Source: an uncultured Alistipes sp. (GTDB taxonomy: Bacteria > Bacteroidota > Bacteroidia > Bacteroidales > Rikenellaceae). Taken from it: a stretch of 26,688 bases of DNA. Positions within the stretch are counted from its first letter, which is position 1. Every line of letters begins with the position of its first letter. Location of the stretch: positions 1-26,688 of the forward strand of contig USBO01000010.1 in NCBI GenBank assembly GCA_900552955.1, in the 5' to 3' direction. Made by a program: the position numbers and the translations under genes. The notes beneath the pieces are model-generated. The model had not been told where the DNA came from. It worked only from the letters and a program-made list of their open reading frames with translations, and made no database searches. Of the stretch, positions 6,181 to 14,157 are shown piece by piece.

Positions 6181-7239
6181 TTACCGGTTGCGATACATCT
6201 CTTCGTAGTAGTTCTGGTACTCGCCTGAGGTGATGTTGTCCATCCACTCCTGGTTGTCGAGATACCAGCGCACCGTCTTCTCGATGCCCTCCTCGAATTG
6301 CAGCGAAGGCTCCCATCCCAGCTCCTCCTTGAGCTTGCGGGAGTCGATCGCATAGCGCAGATCGTGTCCCGCGCGGTCGGTGACATAGGTAATCAGATGC
6401 TCCGAGGCCCCTTCGGGACGCCCCAGCAGCCGGTCGACGGTGCGGATCACCACCCGAATCAGGTCGATGTTGCGCCACTCGTTAAACCCGCCGATGTTGT
6501 AGGTGTCGCCCGCCTTGCCGCGATGGAAAATCGTGTCGATGGCCCGCGCATGGTCGACCACGTAGAGCCAGTCGCGGACGTTCTCGCCCTTGCCGTAGAC
6601 GGGCAGCGGCTTCCCATGACGGATGTTGTTGATGAACAGCGGAATCAGCTTCTCGGGAAACTGATAGGGTCCGTAGTTGTTCGAGCAGTTCGTCACCAGC
6701 GTCGGCATCCCGTAGGTGTCGTGAAACGCCCGCACGAAGTGGTCGGACGACGCCTTCGAGGCCGAGTAGGGCGAGTGCGGGTCGTACTTGGTCGTCTCGG
6801 TGAAGAGCGTGCCGTCGAACTGCAATGCGCCGTAGACCTCGTCGGTCGAGATGTGGTAGAAGCGTTTCCCCTCCCAGTCGCCGTTCCAGTGCACGCGGGC
6901 GGCCTGCAGGAGCGCGAGCGTACCCATCACGTTGGTGCGTGCGAAGGTGAAGGGATCCCTGATCGAACGGTCGACGTGCGACTCGGCGGCCAGATGGATC
7001 ACCCCGTCGATATCGTATTTACGGAAGATGGCCAGCACCGCTTCGTAATCGCAGATGTCGCACCGCTCGAATCGGTAGTTGCCGGCCGCCTCCACATCCT
7101 TCAGATTGGCCAGATTTCCCGCATAAGTCAGTTTGTCGAGATTGACGATGCTGTACTCGGGATATTTGTTGACGAAGAGCCGCACGACATGACTTCCGAT
7201 GAAGCCTGCGCCGCCCGTAATGAGAATGTTTCTTGACAT
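6181..7239 (-). CDS. rfbB: dTDP-glucose 4,6-dehydratase
   Basis: Second step of dTDP-L-rhamnose synthesis: dTDP-glucose to dTDP-4-keto-6-deoxyglucose, with bound NAD+. The extended short-chain dehydrogenase has the Rossmann motif GGAGFIG (9-15), the catalytic T-D-E triplet at 132-134 in STDEVYG, and the YxxxK pair Tyr158/Lys162 in YSASK. The 352-residue length is usual. It is the last gene of the operon, after the phosphodiesterase gene, with a terminator directly downstream. Other nucleotide-sugar dehydratases are excluded by the presence of rfbA, rfbC and rfbD and by the close match to RfbB motifs. Confidence 0.96.
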   Translation of the reverse strand: MSRNILITGGAGFIGSHVVRLFVNKYPEYSIVNLDKLTYAGNLANLKDVEAAGNYRFERCDICDYEAVLAIFRKYDIDGVIHLAAESHVDRSIRDPFTFARTNVMGTLALLQAARVHWNGDWEGKRFYHISTDEVYGALQFDGTLFTETTKYDPHSPYSASKASSDHFVRAFHDTYGMPTLVTNCSNNYGPYQFPEKLIPLFINNIRHGKPLPVYGKGENVRDWLYVVDHARAIDTIFHRGKAGDTYNIGGFNEWRNIDLIRVVIRTVDRLLGRPEGASEHLITYVTDRAGHDLRYAIDSRKLKEELGWEPSLQFEEGIEKTVRWYLDNQEWMDNITSGEYQNYYEEMYRNR

Positions 7240-7313
7240 AAAATCGCTTTTTTCGAGTTCGCTCCGCTCCGGCCGCTACCCGGCACGGAATCGGAGAGCG
7301 CTGTTCCGCCGCT

Positions 7314-8111
7314 CTATTTACCGATCAGCGCCTTCAGTTCAACGGGGTTGTTCGTGGTGATGAAGTCCACGCCCAGATCGAGCATCGCCTGCATGTCCTT
7401 CACGTCGTTGACCGTCCAAACGTTGACCTTCAGCCCCAGATCGTGCGCCTGCTTCACCCACTCGGGATGCTTCTGGATGACTTTCAGACTGTAGTCCAGT
7501 CCGTCCATGCCGGCTTTCTTGAGCTCCTTGGGCGACTTCTCACCGTTGAGATAGTAAACCACGGCTTTCCGGTCGGCTTTTTTGATCCGCCTGCAGATAT
7601 TCCAGCTGAACGAGATATACTCCACGCGCTTTTCCAACCCCAGCTCCCGAACCGTTGCCATCGTCTTGTCCACGATCTTGTTTTCGCGTTCGGGTGTGGG
7701 GTGCTTCTTGATCTCCAGAATCAGTTGCGTCGACGGATCGCTCTTACCCGCAAGCAGATACTCGCGCAGCGTGGGCACCTGTTCGCCGTTGCCCAGCAGC
7801 GTGTTGCGCACCACGTCGTAATCCGACTTCTGGATCGTGAGCGTCTTGGCCACGGGGTGCTTCGAGCCGTGAACCACCACGATCGAGTCGTCGGCCGTGA
7901 AGTTGATGTCGAACTCGCTGCCGTAGATGCCGAAATTCATGGCGTTGTCGAGCGCCGCGATCGAGTTCTCGAAAGCGCCGGGCGTGTTCCAGTATCCGCG
8001 GTGGGCGATCACGATGTTCTTGGCCGTGCGGGGCGCAGGCTTGTACTTCTTGGCTTCGGCATTGCCTGCTGCCAGCACCAGCGTCAGCAGGGTCATCATT
8101 GCTACTTTCAT
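7314..8111 (-). CDS. Exported glycerophosphodiester phosphodiesterase
   Basis: Hydrolyses glycerophosphodiesters (deacylated phospholipids) to glycerol-3-phosphate and an alcohol. The 265-residue protein starts with a signal peptide (MKVAMMTLLTLVLAAGNAEA, about 20 residues), so it acts in the periplasm or at the outer membrane. GDPD motifs are present: His37-Arg38-Gly in AHRGYW, ENS at 48-50, Glu66/Asp68 in EFDIN, and His81, which together form the metal and catalytic site. It lies 6 bp after rfbD and before rfbB, inside the dTDP-rhamnose operon, although it has no step in that pathway. Its product would be a substrate for the GlpT encoded at 12776-14143. Confidence 0.92.
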   Translation of the reverse strand: MKVAMMTLLTLVLAAGNAEAKKYKPAPRTAKNIVIAHRGYWNTPGAFENSIAALDNAMNFGIYGSEFDINFTADDSIVVVHGSKHPVAKTLTIQKSDYDVVRNTLLGNGEQVPTLREYLLAGKSDPSTQLILEIKKHPTPERENKIVDKTMATVRELGLEKRVEYISFSWNICRRIKKADRKAVVYYLNGEKSPKELKKAGMDGLDYSLKVIQKHPEWVKQAHDLGLKVNVWTVNDVKDMQAMLDLGVDFITTNNPVELKALIGK

Positions 8112-8117
8112 GGTCGT

Positions 8118-8981
8118 TTATTTTTTAAGGTTCTTCATGCAGCGTTTGAGCGACTCCGTCCAGTGTGGAATCTCCACCCCGAACGCAGCCTTGATTTTAC
8201 TCTTGTCCAGCACTGAGTAGGCGGGACGCTCCACCTTCGAGGGGTATTCCGACGAGTGGCAGGGCACGATCCGGCATTGCGTATGTCCCGCTTCGGCGGC
8301 GATGGCATGGGCGAAGTCGTACCACGAGCAGACGCCCTCGTCCGAGAAGTGGTAGATTCCTTCGCGTCCGGCATACGTGCCGCTCTCGACGATGTCGAAG
8401 ATCGTCTGCGCCAGATCGCCGGCATAGGTCGGCGTACCGACCTGATCGAACACCACCGTCAGCCGGTCGCGTTCGGCCGTGAGCCGCAGCATCGTCTTCA
8501 GGAAGTTGTTTCCGAACTCCGAATAGAGCCATGCCGTGCGGATAATGAGCGCTTTGCATCCGCTCTTTTCGACTTCCGCTTCACCTGCCAGCTTCGTGCG
8601 GCCATACACCCCGAGCGGGCGCGTCTTGCACGTCTCGTCGTAGGGGCGGTTGGCATCGCCCGAGAAGACGTAATCGGTCGAAACGTGGATCAGCGTCGCA
8701 CCGGCGGCCGCAGCCGCGCGGGCCAGATTGGCGACCGCCTGCCGGTTGATCCGATCGGCCGTCGCCTCGTCCTCCTCGGCGCGGTCGACGTTGGTGTAGG
8801 CGGCGCAGTTGACGATGACGTCGATGCGTTCGTCGCGCACGGCACGCAGGACCGCCGCTTCGTCCGTGATGTCCAGTTCGGCGACATCCGTGAAGAGGTA
8901 TTCGTTCGGCGATGTCGCTCCCAACAGCCGCATTTCGCTGCCCAACTGTCCGTTGGCACCCGTTACGAGAATCCTACGCAT
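8118..8981 (-). CDS. rfbD: dTDP-4-dehydrorhamnose reductase
   Basis: Last step of dTDP-L-rhamnose synthesis, an NAD(P)H-dependent reduction. The 287-residue short-chain dehydrogenase shows GANGQLG (8-14), STDYVFSG (101-108) and Tyr126/Lys130 in YGRTK. The C-terminal segment with Y-P-S-K-V-E-R-P-A-Y-S is typical of RfbD. Its ATG overlaps the end of rfbC by 8 bp, indicating translational coupling. Confidence 0.96.
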   Translation of the reverse strand: MRRILVTGANGQLGSEMRLLGATSPNEYLFTDVAELDITDEAAVLRAVRDERIDVIVNCAAYTNVDRAEEDEATADRINRQAVANLARAAAAAGATLIHVSTDYVFSGDANRPYDETCKTRPLGVYGRTKLAGEAEVEKSGCKALIIRTAWLYSEFGNNFLKTMLRLTAERDRLTVVFDQVGTPTYAGDLAQTIFDIVESGTYAGREGIYHFSDEGVCSWYDFAHAIAAEAGHTQCRIVPCHSSEYPSKVERPAYSVLDKSKIKAAFGVEIPHWTESLKRCMKNLKK

Positions 8982-9546
8982 AATAGTCCGTATTGTAATC
9001 GAACAACTCCGTGCATTCGGCCAGCGTCGGATGACGGCTGTCCTTCGGCGAGAGAATCACCTCCTCGGGGCGCAGGCGCCAGTCGATGCCGATCGCGGGG
9101 TCGTTCCACGCGATCGCCCCTTCGCTCTGGGGCGCATAGAGGTTGTCGCACTTGTACTGAAAAACCGCCTCGTCGCTCAGCACCGAAAAGCCGTGTGCGA
9201 AGCCGCGCGGTACGAAGAACTGGCGTTTGTTTTCGGCCGTCAGCTCCACGGCGACGTAGCGGCCGAAGGTGGGCGAGCCGCGGCGGATGTCGACCGCCAC
9301 GTCCAGCACCGTGCCCTTCACGACACGCACCAGCTTCGACTGGGCGGCGCGGCCGCGCTGGAAGTGCAGTCCCCGCAGCACGCCGAATTTCGATTTCGAC
9401 TCGTTGTCCTGCACGAAACGCACGGGTCGCACGGCGGCGTCGAAGCGCGCCTGATTGTAGCTCTCGAAGAAGTAGCCCCGATCGTCGCCGAACACGTCCG
9501 GCTCGATGATTACGACGCCTTCTATTTCTGTTTCAATGATTTTCAC
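8974..9546 (-). CDS. rfbC: dTDP-4-dehydrorhamnose 3,5-epimerase
   Basis: Third step of dTDP-L-rhamnose synthesis. The 190-residue cupin has the catalytic His61 in GVLRGLHFQ, the FFVPRGFAHGF segment at 110-120, and the active-site Tyr131 in FQYKCDN. Length matches RmlC (about 180-190). It sits 39 bp after rfbA and overlaps rfbD by 8 bp. Confidence 0.96.
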   Translation of the reverse strand: MKIIETEIEGVVIIEPDVFGDDRGYFFESYNQARFDAAVRPVRFVQDNESKSKFGVLRGLHFQRGRAAQSKLVRVVKGTVLDVAVDIRRGSPTFGRYVAVELTAENKRQFFVPRGFAHGFSVLSDEAVFQYKCDNLYAPQSEGAIAWNDPAIGIDWRLRPEEVILSPKDSRHPTLAECTELFDYNTDYYA

Positions 9547-9585
9547 TTGCTATCTAAACTAACAAATCGGCCCTGCGAGGCCGCC

Positions 9586-10443
9586 TTATTGTTCCAACTG
9601 TTTCAGAAGATATTGTCCGTAGGGATGCGCGAGCTCGCGCAGCTTCTCGGCCGTGATCCATCCCTGACGGAAGGCGATGTCCTCCAGACAGGCGATTTTC
9701 AGCCCCTGCCGTTTCTCGATCACCTCCACGAAGATCGAGGCTTCGGCCAGCGAGTCGTGCGTCCCCGTGTCGAGCCATGCGAAGCCCTGCGACAAGGTCT
9801 GCACCTTCAGTTCGTCGGCTTGCAGGAACTCCTGATTGACGGTGGTGATCTCCAGCTCGCCGCGTGCCGAGGGCTTGATGCGCTTGGCCACGTCGACCAC
9901 CTTGTTCGGGTAGAAATAGAGCCCCACGACGGCATAATTCGACTTCGGCGCCGCGGGTTTCTCCTCGATCGAGAGGCTGGTGCCCTCCGCATCGAATTCG
10001 GCGACCCCGTAACGCTCGGGATCCTTGACCCAATAGCCGAACACCGTCGCCTTGCCCTCCTCGGCCGTGCGGACAGCCCCGCGGAGCATTTCCGAGAATC
10101 CTGCGCCGTAGAAGATGTTGTCGCCCAGCACCAGACAGGCCGTATCGTCGCCGATGAATCGCTCGCCGATCAGAAACGCCTGCGCCAACCCGTCGGGCGA
10201 AGGTTGTTCGGCATACTCCAGCCGGATGCCGTAGTCCGATCCGTCGCCCAGCAGCCGCCGGAAGCCCGGCAGATCCTGCGGCGTCGAGATCACCAGAATA
10301 TCGCGGATTCCGGCCAGCATCAGCACCGAGATGGGGTAGTAGACCATCGGTTTGTCGTAGATCGGCAGCAGTTGCTTGCTGACCCCTTTGGTGATGGGAT
10401 ACAATCGGGTGCCCGATCCTCCCGCCAATACGATTCCTTTCAT
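9586..10443 (-). CDS. rfbA: Glucose-1-phosphate thymidylyltransferase
   Basis: First committed step: glucose-1-phosphate plus dTTP gives dTDP-glucose. The 285-residue protein begins with the nucleotidyltransferase signature GGSGTRL (8-14), then SKQLLPIYDKPMVYYP, and LVLGDNIFYG for metal binding. Length is normal for RmlA (about 290). It follows the broken flaA1/capD-like gene by 26 bp, so it probably depends on the operon promoter at 12453-12483. Confidence 0.97.
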   Translation of the reverse strand: MKGIVLAGGSGTRLYPITKGVSKQLLPIYDKPMVYYPISVLMLAGIRDILVISTPQDLPGFRRLLGDGSDYGIRLEYAEQPSPDGLAQAFLIGERFIGDDTACLVLGDNIFYGAGFSEMLRGAVRTAEEGKATVFGYWVKDPERYGVAEFDAEGTSLSIEEKPAAPKSNYAVVGLYFYPNKVVDVAKRIKPSARGELEITTVNQEFLQADELKVQTLSQGFAWLDTGTHDSLAEASIFVEVIEKRQGLKIACLEDIAFRQGWITAEKLRELAHPYGQYLLKQLEQ

Positions 10444-10469
10444 TTGTGTTATAGGGTTTTACGTATTCT

Positions 10470-10949
10470 TCAAACTGTCTTTTCCTCGGCCAATTCCCGA
10501 TCGTAGACCTCGAAACGCGAATTCTGCGAATGGTACTCGGGAACGACCCGTTTCATGAGCCGCACGACGCTCGGAATGTCGAACTCGCGGGCCAGCCGCT
10601 CCAGTTCGTCGGTGGCCCGACACGCCTCCTCGTAGTCGTATTCGCGCACCTTGGCGATGCGTATCTTCTCGTGGCCCGTGGGCAGGGTGTTCTCCGTATT
10701 GCTCAGCACCTCCTCGTAGAGCTTCTCCCCGGGCCGCAGTCCGGTGTAGACGATGCGGATCTCCTCGTCGACGCGGAAGCCCGCCAGCGCGATCATCCGT
10801 CTGGCCAGCTCGGCGATCTTGACGCACTCGCCCATGTCGAAGACGAAGATCGTGTTGCCGCGGCCGATGGTCGCCGCCTCCATCACCAGCCGGCAAGCTT
10901 CGGGAATCGTCATGAAGTAGCGCCTGATCTCGGGATGCGTAACCGTCAC
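10470..10949 (-). pseudogene. FlaA1/CapD-type nucleotide-sugar dehydratase, C-terminal fragment
   Basis: This frame carries the missing end of the upstream gene. Extended backwards past its GTG, it reads EQIEHGGPVTVTHPEIRRYF, then MTIPEACRLVMEAATIGRGNTIFVFDMGE and the family tail RPGEKLYEE and VPEYHSQN. These are the C-terminal signatures of FlaA1/CapD/PglF-type polysaccharide biosynthesis proteins. It is in a different frame from the N-terminal part. Its nominal GTG overlaps the TGA of the N-terminal part (GTGA, 10946-10949), so re-initiation could in principle make a 159-residue product, but that product lacks the cofactor-binding fold and would not act alone. Confidence 0.85.
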
Positions 10950-12328
10950 GGGACCACCGTGTTCGATCTGTTCACGATCGCCTGGCCGAGGCTCTGAACG
11001 TAAATCTCGGCCAGCCGTTTGGTGCAGCCCATCACGTTGGTCGGATTCACGGCCTTGTCCGTCGAGATCATCACCATCTTCTCCACGCCGTAGCGGATGC
11101 AGTGATCGGCCACGTTGCGCGAACCGACGACGTTGACCAGCACCGCTTCGCAGGGATTCTCCTCCATGAGCGGGACGTGTTTGTAGGCCGCGGCGTGGAA
11201 CACCACCTGAGGGCGGTAGGTGCGGAAGACGAAATCCAGCCGCTTCTGTATCCGCACGTCGCCGATCACGGGGACGAATTTCAGATCGGGATAACGATCC
11301 TCCATCTCGAGCCGGATCTCGTGCATCGGCGTCTCGGCGTTATCGAAGAGGATCAGCTGCCCGATGCCGAAGGTCGCCAACTGACGACACAGCTCCGAAC
11401 CGATCGAACCGGCTGCGCCCGTCACCAGCACGGTTTTGTCGCGGAGGTTGTCCTTGATCTCGCTCAGCGAAATCTTGATCTCCTCGCGGCCCAGCAGGTC
11501 TTCGATCTTGATGTTGCGGATGCCGCTCTGATGCGCCAGCTTGCCGTCCACGATCTCGTCGATCGGCGGAGCGATCAACAGTTTGATTCCCCGTGCGATG
11601 CAGAACTTTATCAGGCGATCCGACTCGGCCTTCGCATTGCGGTAGCTGCCGAACAGGATGGCTTCGATACCGAAACGGTCGACCACGTACTCGATGTTCT
11701 CCTCCGTCTCGAAATAGTAGACCGGCCTATCGGCGATCTCATAGGATTTGAGTTTGCGGCCGTGGGTGATGAACCCGCAGATGTCGTAGTGCGGCGAGTT
11801 CTGCAGCCGCATGACAAGGGCCACCTCCTTCGCATCGACGCCGTAGACCAACGTGCGGATGCGGTTCGTGCGCTTGACGTACGAAAGAACGACCGCATCG
11901 TAAACCAGGATCATCAGCACGCGCACCGAGACGAGCAAACAGACCGTCACGAACAGATCCAGCACCACGCAGAGGACGATCGACTTGAATCTCATCCCGT
12001 CGGGATAGAGCCACAGCGCCAGCAGCATCAGCGCCTCCTTGAGCAGGGTGGCCGCCCCGAGTTTCCAGACCTCGCGCAGCGACGAGTGCCGGATGACGCT
12101 GCGGTAAGTGCGGAAAATGTAGAACGCCGCCGCACTGCAGAAGAACGTCAGCGCCAGCAGGAACAGGTAATGGAACAGGGAGGTGTCGGTGTTCTGAACG
12201 AAATAATCGATCGTCAGAAAAGCGACCATCGTCGCCATGACCGAAACCGCGAGGTCGATGGTCAGAATCAGCCACGATCGGATATAACTGCCGTCCAGAT
12301 GCAGTTTTCTTATCAATGATAGAAACAT
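10946..12328 (-). pseudogene. FlaA1/CapD-type nucleotide-sugar 4,6-dehydratase, N-terminal part, truncated
   Basis: Membrane-bound dehydratase family (PglF, WbpM, CapD) that makes UDP-4-keto-6-deoxy sugars for glycans. The 460 residues show four hydrophobic segments in the first 145 residues, a CoA-binding-like domain, then the dehydratase domain with GAAGSIGS (304-311), AAAYKHVPLMEENP, and the catalytic region STDKAVNPTNVMGCTKR (Thr423, Asp424, Lys425, Met433, Lys437). Homology ends at about residue 451 (SLGQAI). The next nine residues are out of frame and end in TGA. The family normally continues with TRFGNVLGSNGSVIP and about 170 more residues. That motif is absent from all frames here, so the gene has lost about 25-40 codons plus its frame. 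It is the first gene of the rhamnose operon. Confidence 0.85.
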
Positions 12329-12452
12329 CTTCGGAATCTATTTCGCTATCGTTTTCAAACCCCTTTGCGGCCGTTGCGAAGGCGACGGGCCGTCCGTCGT
12401 CCCACTCCGCTGGCCCGTGAAGCGATACGCCGATGCGGCTCGCTCCGAATCA

Positions 12453-12483
12453 CAAAGGTAGGATATTTTCCCGAACTAACAAA
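12453..12483 (-). promoter_or_regulatory. Promoter of the sugar operon
   Basis: On the minus strand TTTG (12480-12483), 19 bp, then TACCTTTG (12453-12460). This is an exact Bacteroidetes promoter, 125 bp before the first start codon. The spacer shares CGGGAAAAT-ATCC with the promoter at 5938-5968. Confidence 0.8.
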
Positions 12484-12684
12484 CTTTATTTGATCCGCCG
12501 TGCCGCACGGCCCGAAAACGGAAAATCCCGACCGTGAGGACGAAACATGCCCCGACGGAACCGCTACGGGATACGAACCGCACACCGAACGACCGAAAAG
12601 CGGCACGGGTCGGACGGTTTTCTCGGGAAAATGCGTATCTTTAACTGCGCTTTAGCCGCCGCTTCGGGCAAATTGCAATCAGAA

Positions 12685-12717
12685 TTTGCTTTTGCACCCG
12701 GCTTTTTATTATCTTTG
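12685..12717 (+). promoter_or_regulatory. glpT promoter (Bacteroidetes type)
   Basis: TTTG at 12685-12688, 21 bp, then TATCTTTG at 12710-12717. The glpT ATG lies 58 bp downstream after an A-rich leader. Confidence 0.7.
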
Positions 12718-12775
12718 TAACCGTTTCGCACGATCACCGCCGAACGAATAACCTAAAAAACAGTACGAACTCATT

Positions 12776-14143
12776 ATGTGGAAATTCTTACAACCGGCGC
12801 CGCACAAGCCCGAACTGCCTGCCGAAAAGGTCGACAGGGAGTATATCCGCCTGCGCCGCCAGGTCTTCTGGGGCATCTTTATCGGATATGCCGGCTATTA
12901 TCTCGTGCGCAAGAACTTCTCGATCGCCATGCCGGCGCTTGAATCTCTGGGCTACGACAAAGCCGATCTGGGCTGGGCCCTTTCGGCCGTCTCGATTGCT
13001 TACGGCATCAGCAAATTCGTCATGGGCACGGTCTCCGACCGCAGCAACGCCCGCGTCTTCATCCCGCTGGGGCTGATCGCCTCGGCGATCGTCATGATCC
13101 TGATGGGCATTCTGCCGTGGGGCTCGATTTCGATTCCCGTGGCCATCATGGCGATGTTCTGCCTGTTGTTCGTCAACGGATGGATGCAGGGGATGGGGTG
13201 GCCTCCCTGCGGCCGCGTCATGACTCACTGGTTCTGCACCAAGGAGCGCGGCGTGAAGATGTCGGTGTGGAACGTGGCCCACAACATCGGCGGCGCGGCG
13301 ATGGCTCCGCTGGCAGCGTTCGGCATCACGCTGGGCTACACGCTCTTCGGCGATCCGCTGGGCGGCGCCTTCTACGTTCCGGCAGTCGTCGCGCTGGCCA
13401 TCGCTGCGGTGGCCTACCTCATGGTGCGCGACACGCCCCAGTCGTGCGGCCTGCCGCCCGTCGAGATCTGGAAACACGAAACCAGACAATACTCCGCCTC
13501 GAACGAGAGGGAGATGACCGTGCGGCAGATTCTATTCGACAACGTACTGAACAACAAACTTCTGTGGCTGATCGCCTTCGCCAACGCCTTCATCTATTTC
13601 GTCCGCTACGGCGTGCTCGACTGGGCGCCCTCCTACCTGACGACTCCGGTAGCCGAAGGGGGCAAGGGCATGGCGCTCGACGGCAGCAGCTGGTCGTATT
13701 TCATCTTCGAGATCGCCGGCATCTTCGGCACGATCCTCTGCGGCTGGCTTTCGGACAAGGTCTTCAAGGGGCGCCGTGCGCCGGCCACGATCATCTACAT
13801 GGCGCTGGTGACGCTCGCCGTCTACGTTTACTGGCAGAGCACCTCGGAATTGGTGACCAACGTCGCCATGGGTACGATCGGCTTCCTGATCTACGGCCCC
13901 GTGATGCTCATCGGCGTCTCGGCACTCGATCTGGTGCCGAAGAAAGCCGCCGGCACGGCCGCCGGCTTCACCGGTCTGTTCGGCTATCTGATCGGTTCGG
14001 CGATTCTGGCCAACATCGGCATGGGCTATATCTTCCAGCATTTCGGCTGGGACGGCGGCTTCGTCGCGCTCATCGGCGCCTGCGTCCTGTCGATCGCCTT
14101 CAGCGCCTCGACGTGGAACCGCGAGAAACAGTACATCGCTTAA
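12776..14143 (+). CDS. glpT: Glycerol-3-phosphate transporter
   Basis: Major-facilitator antiporter that imports glycerol-3-phosphate in exchange for phosphate at the inner membrane. The 455 residues match the E. coli GlpT pattern from the first residues: F-x-PAPHK, then YxxLRxQxFxGIFxGYAxYYLVRKNF, SDRSNxRVF, GWxQGMGWPPCGR and RDTPQSCGLPP. About 12 hydrophobic segments are present. UhpT or UhpC are the nearest alternatives, but PAPHK and the conserved Arg in YYLVRKNF fit GlpT best. purT follows after 14 bp. A glycerophosphodiesterase that would release glycerol-3-phosphate is encoded 5 kb away on the other strand. Confidence 0.93.
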   Translation: MWKFLQPAPHKPELPAEKVDREYIRLRRQVFWGIFIGYAGYYLVRKNFSIAMPALESLGYDKADLGWALSAVSIAYGISKFVMGTVSDRSNARVFIPLGLIASAIVMILMGILPWGSISIPVAIMAMFCLLFVNGWMQGMGWPPCGRVMTHWFCTKERGVKMSVWNVAHNIGGAAMAPLAAFGITLGYTLFGDPLGGAFYVPAVVALAIAAVAYLMVRDTPQSCGLPPVEIWKHETRQYSASNEREMTVRQILFDNVLNNKLLWLIAFANAFIYFVRYGVLDWAPSYLTTPVAEGGKGMALDGSSWSYFIFEIAGIFGTILCGWLSDKVFKGRRAPATIIYMALVTLAVYVYWQSTSELVTNVAMGTIGFLIYGPVMLIGVSALDLVPKKAAGTAAGFTGLFGYLIGSAILANIGMGYIFQHFGWDGGFVALIGACVLSIAFSASTWNREKQYIA

Positions 14144-14157
14144 TTTTATAGATTGAA

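Larger units (their letters stand above)
12329..12775. other. 447-bp divergent gap between the flaA1/capD-like gene and glpT
   Basis: Holds the minus-strand operon promoter (12453-12483) with a leader of about 118 nt, and the glpT promoter on plus (12685-12717). The minus leader contains distant GC-rich complementary stretches (ACGGGCC and GGCCCGT) that could fold. On plus, at 12624-12650, CGGGAAAATGCGTATCTTTA resembles the spacer and -7 box of the shared promoter element with a last-base mismatch. No gene is supported. Confidence 0.65.

Noticed and set aside
5838..6478. Minus frames running from rfbB into the gap before the thioredoxin-like gene
   Set aside because: Their first halves are shadows of rfbB, and they cross a strong terminator and a promoter.
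12355..12606. 83-codon minus frame in the glpT upstream gap
   Set aside because: It spans the operon promoter and has low-complexity basic content; no family seen.
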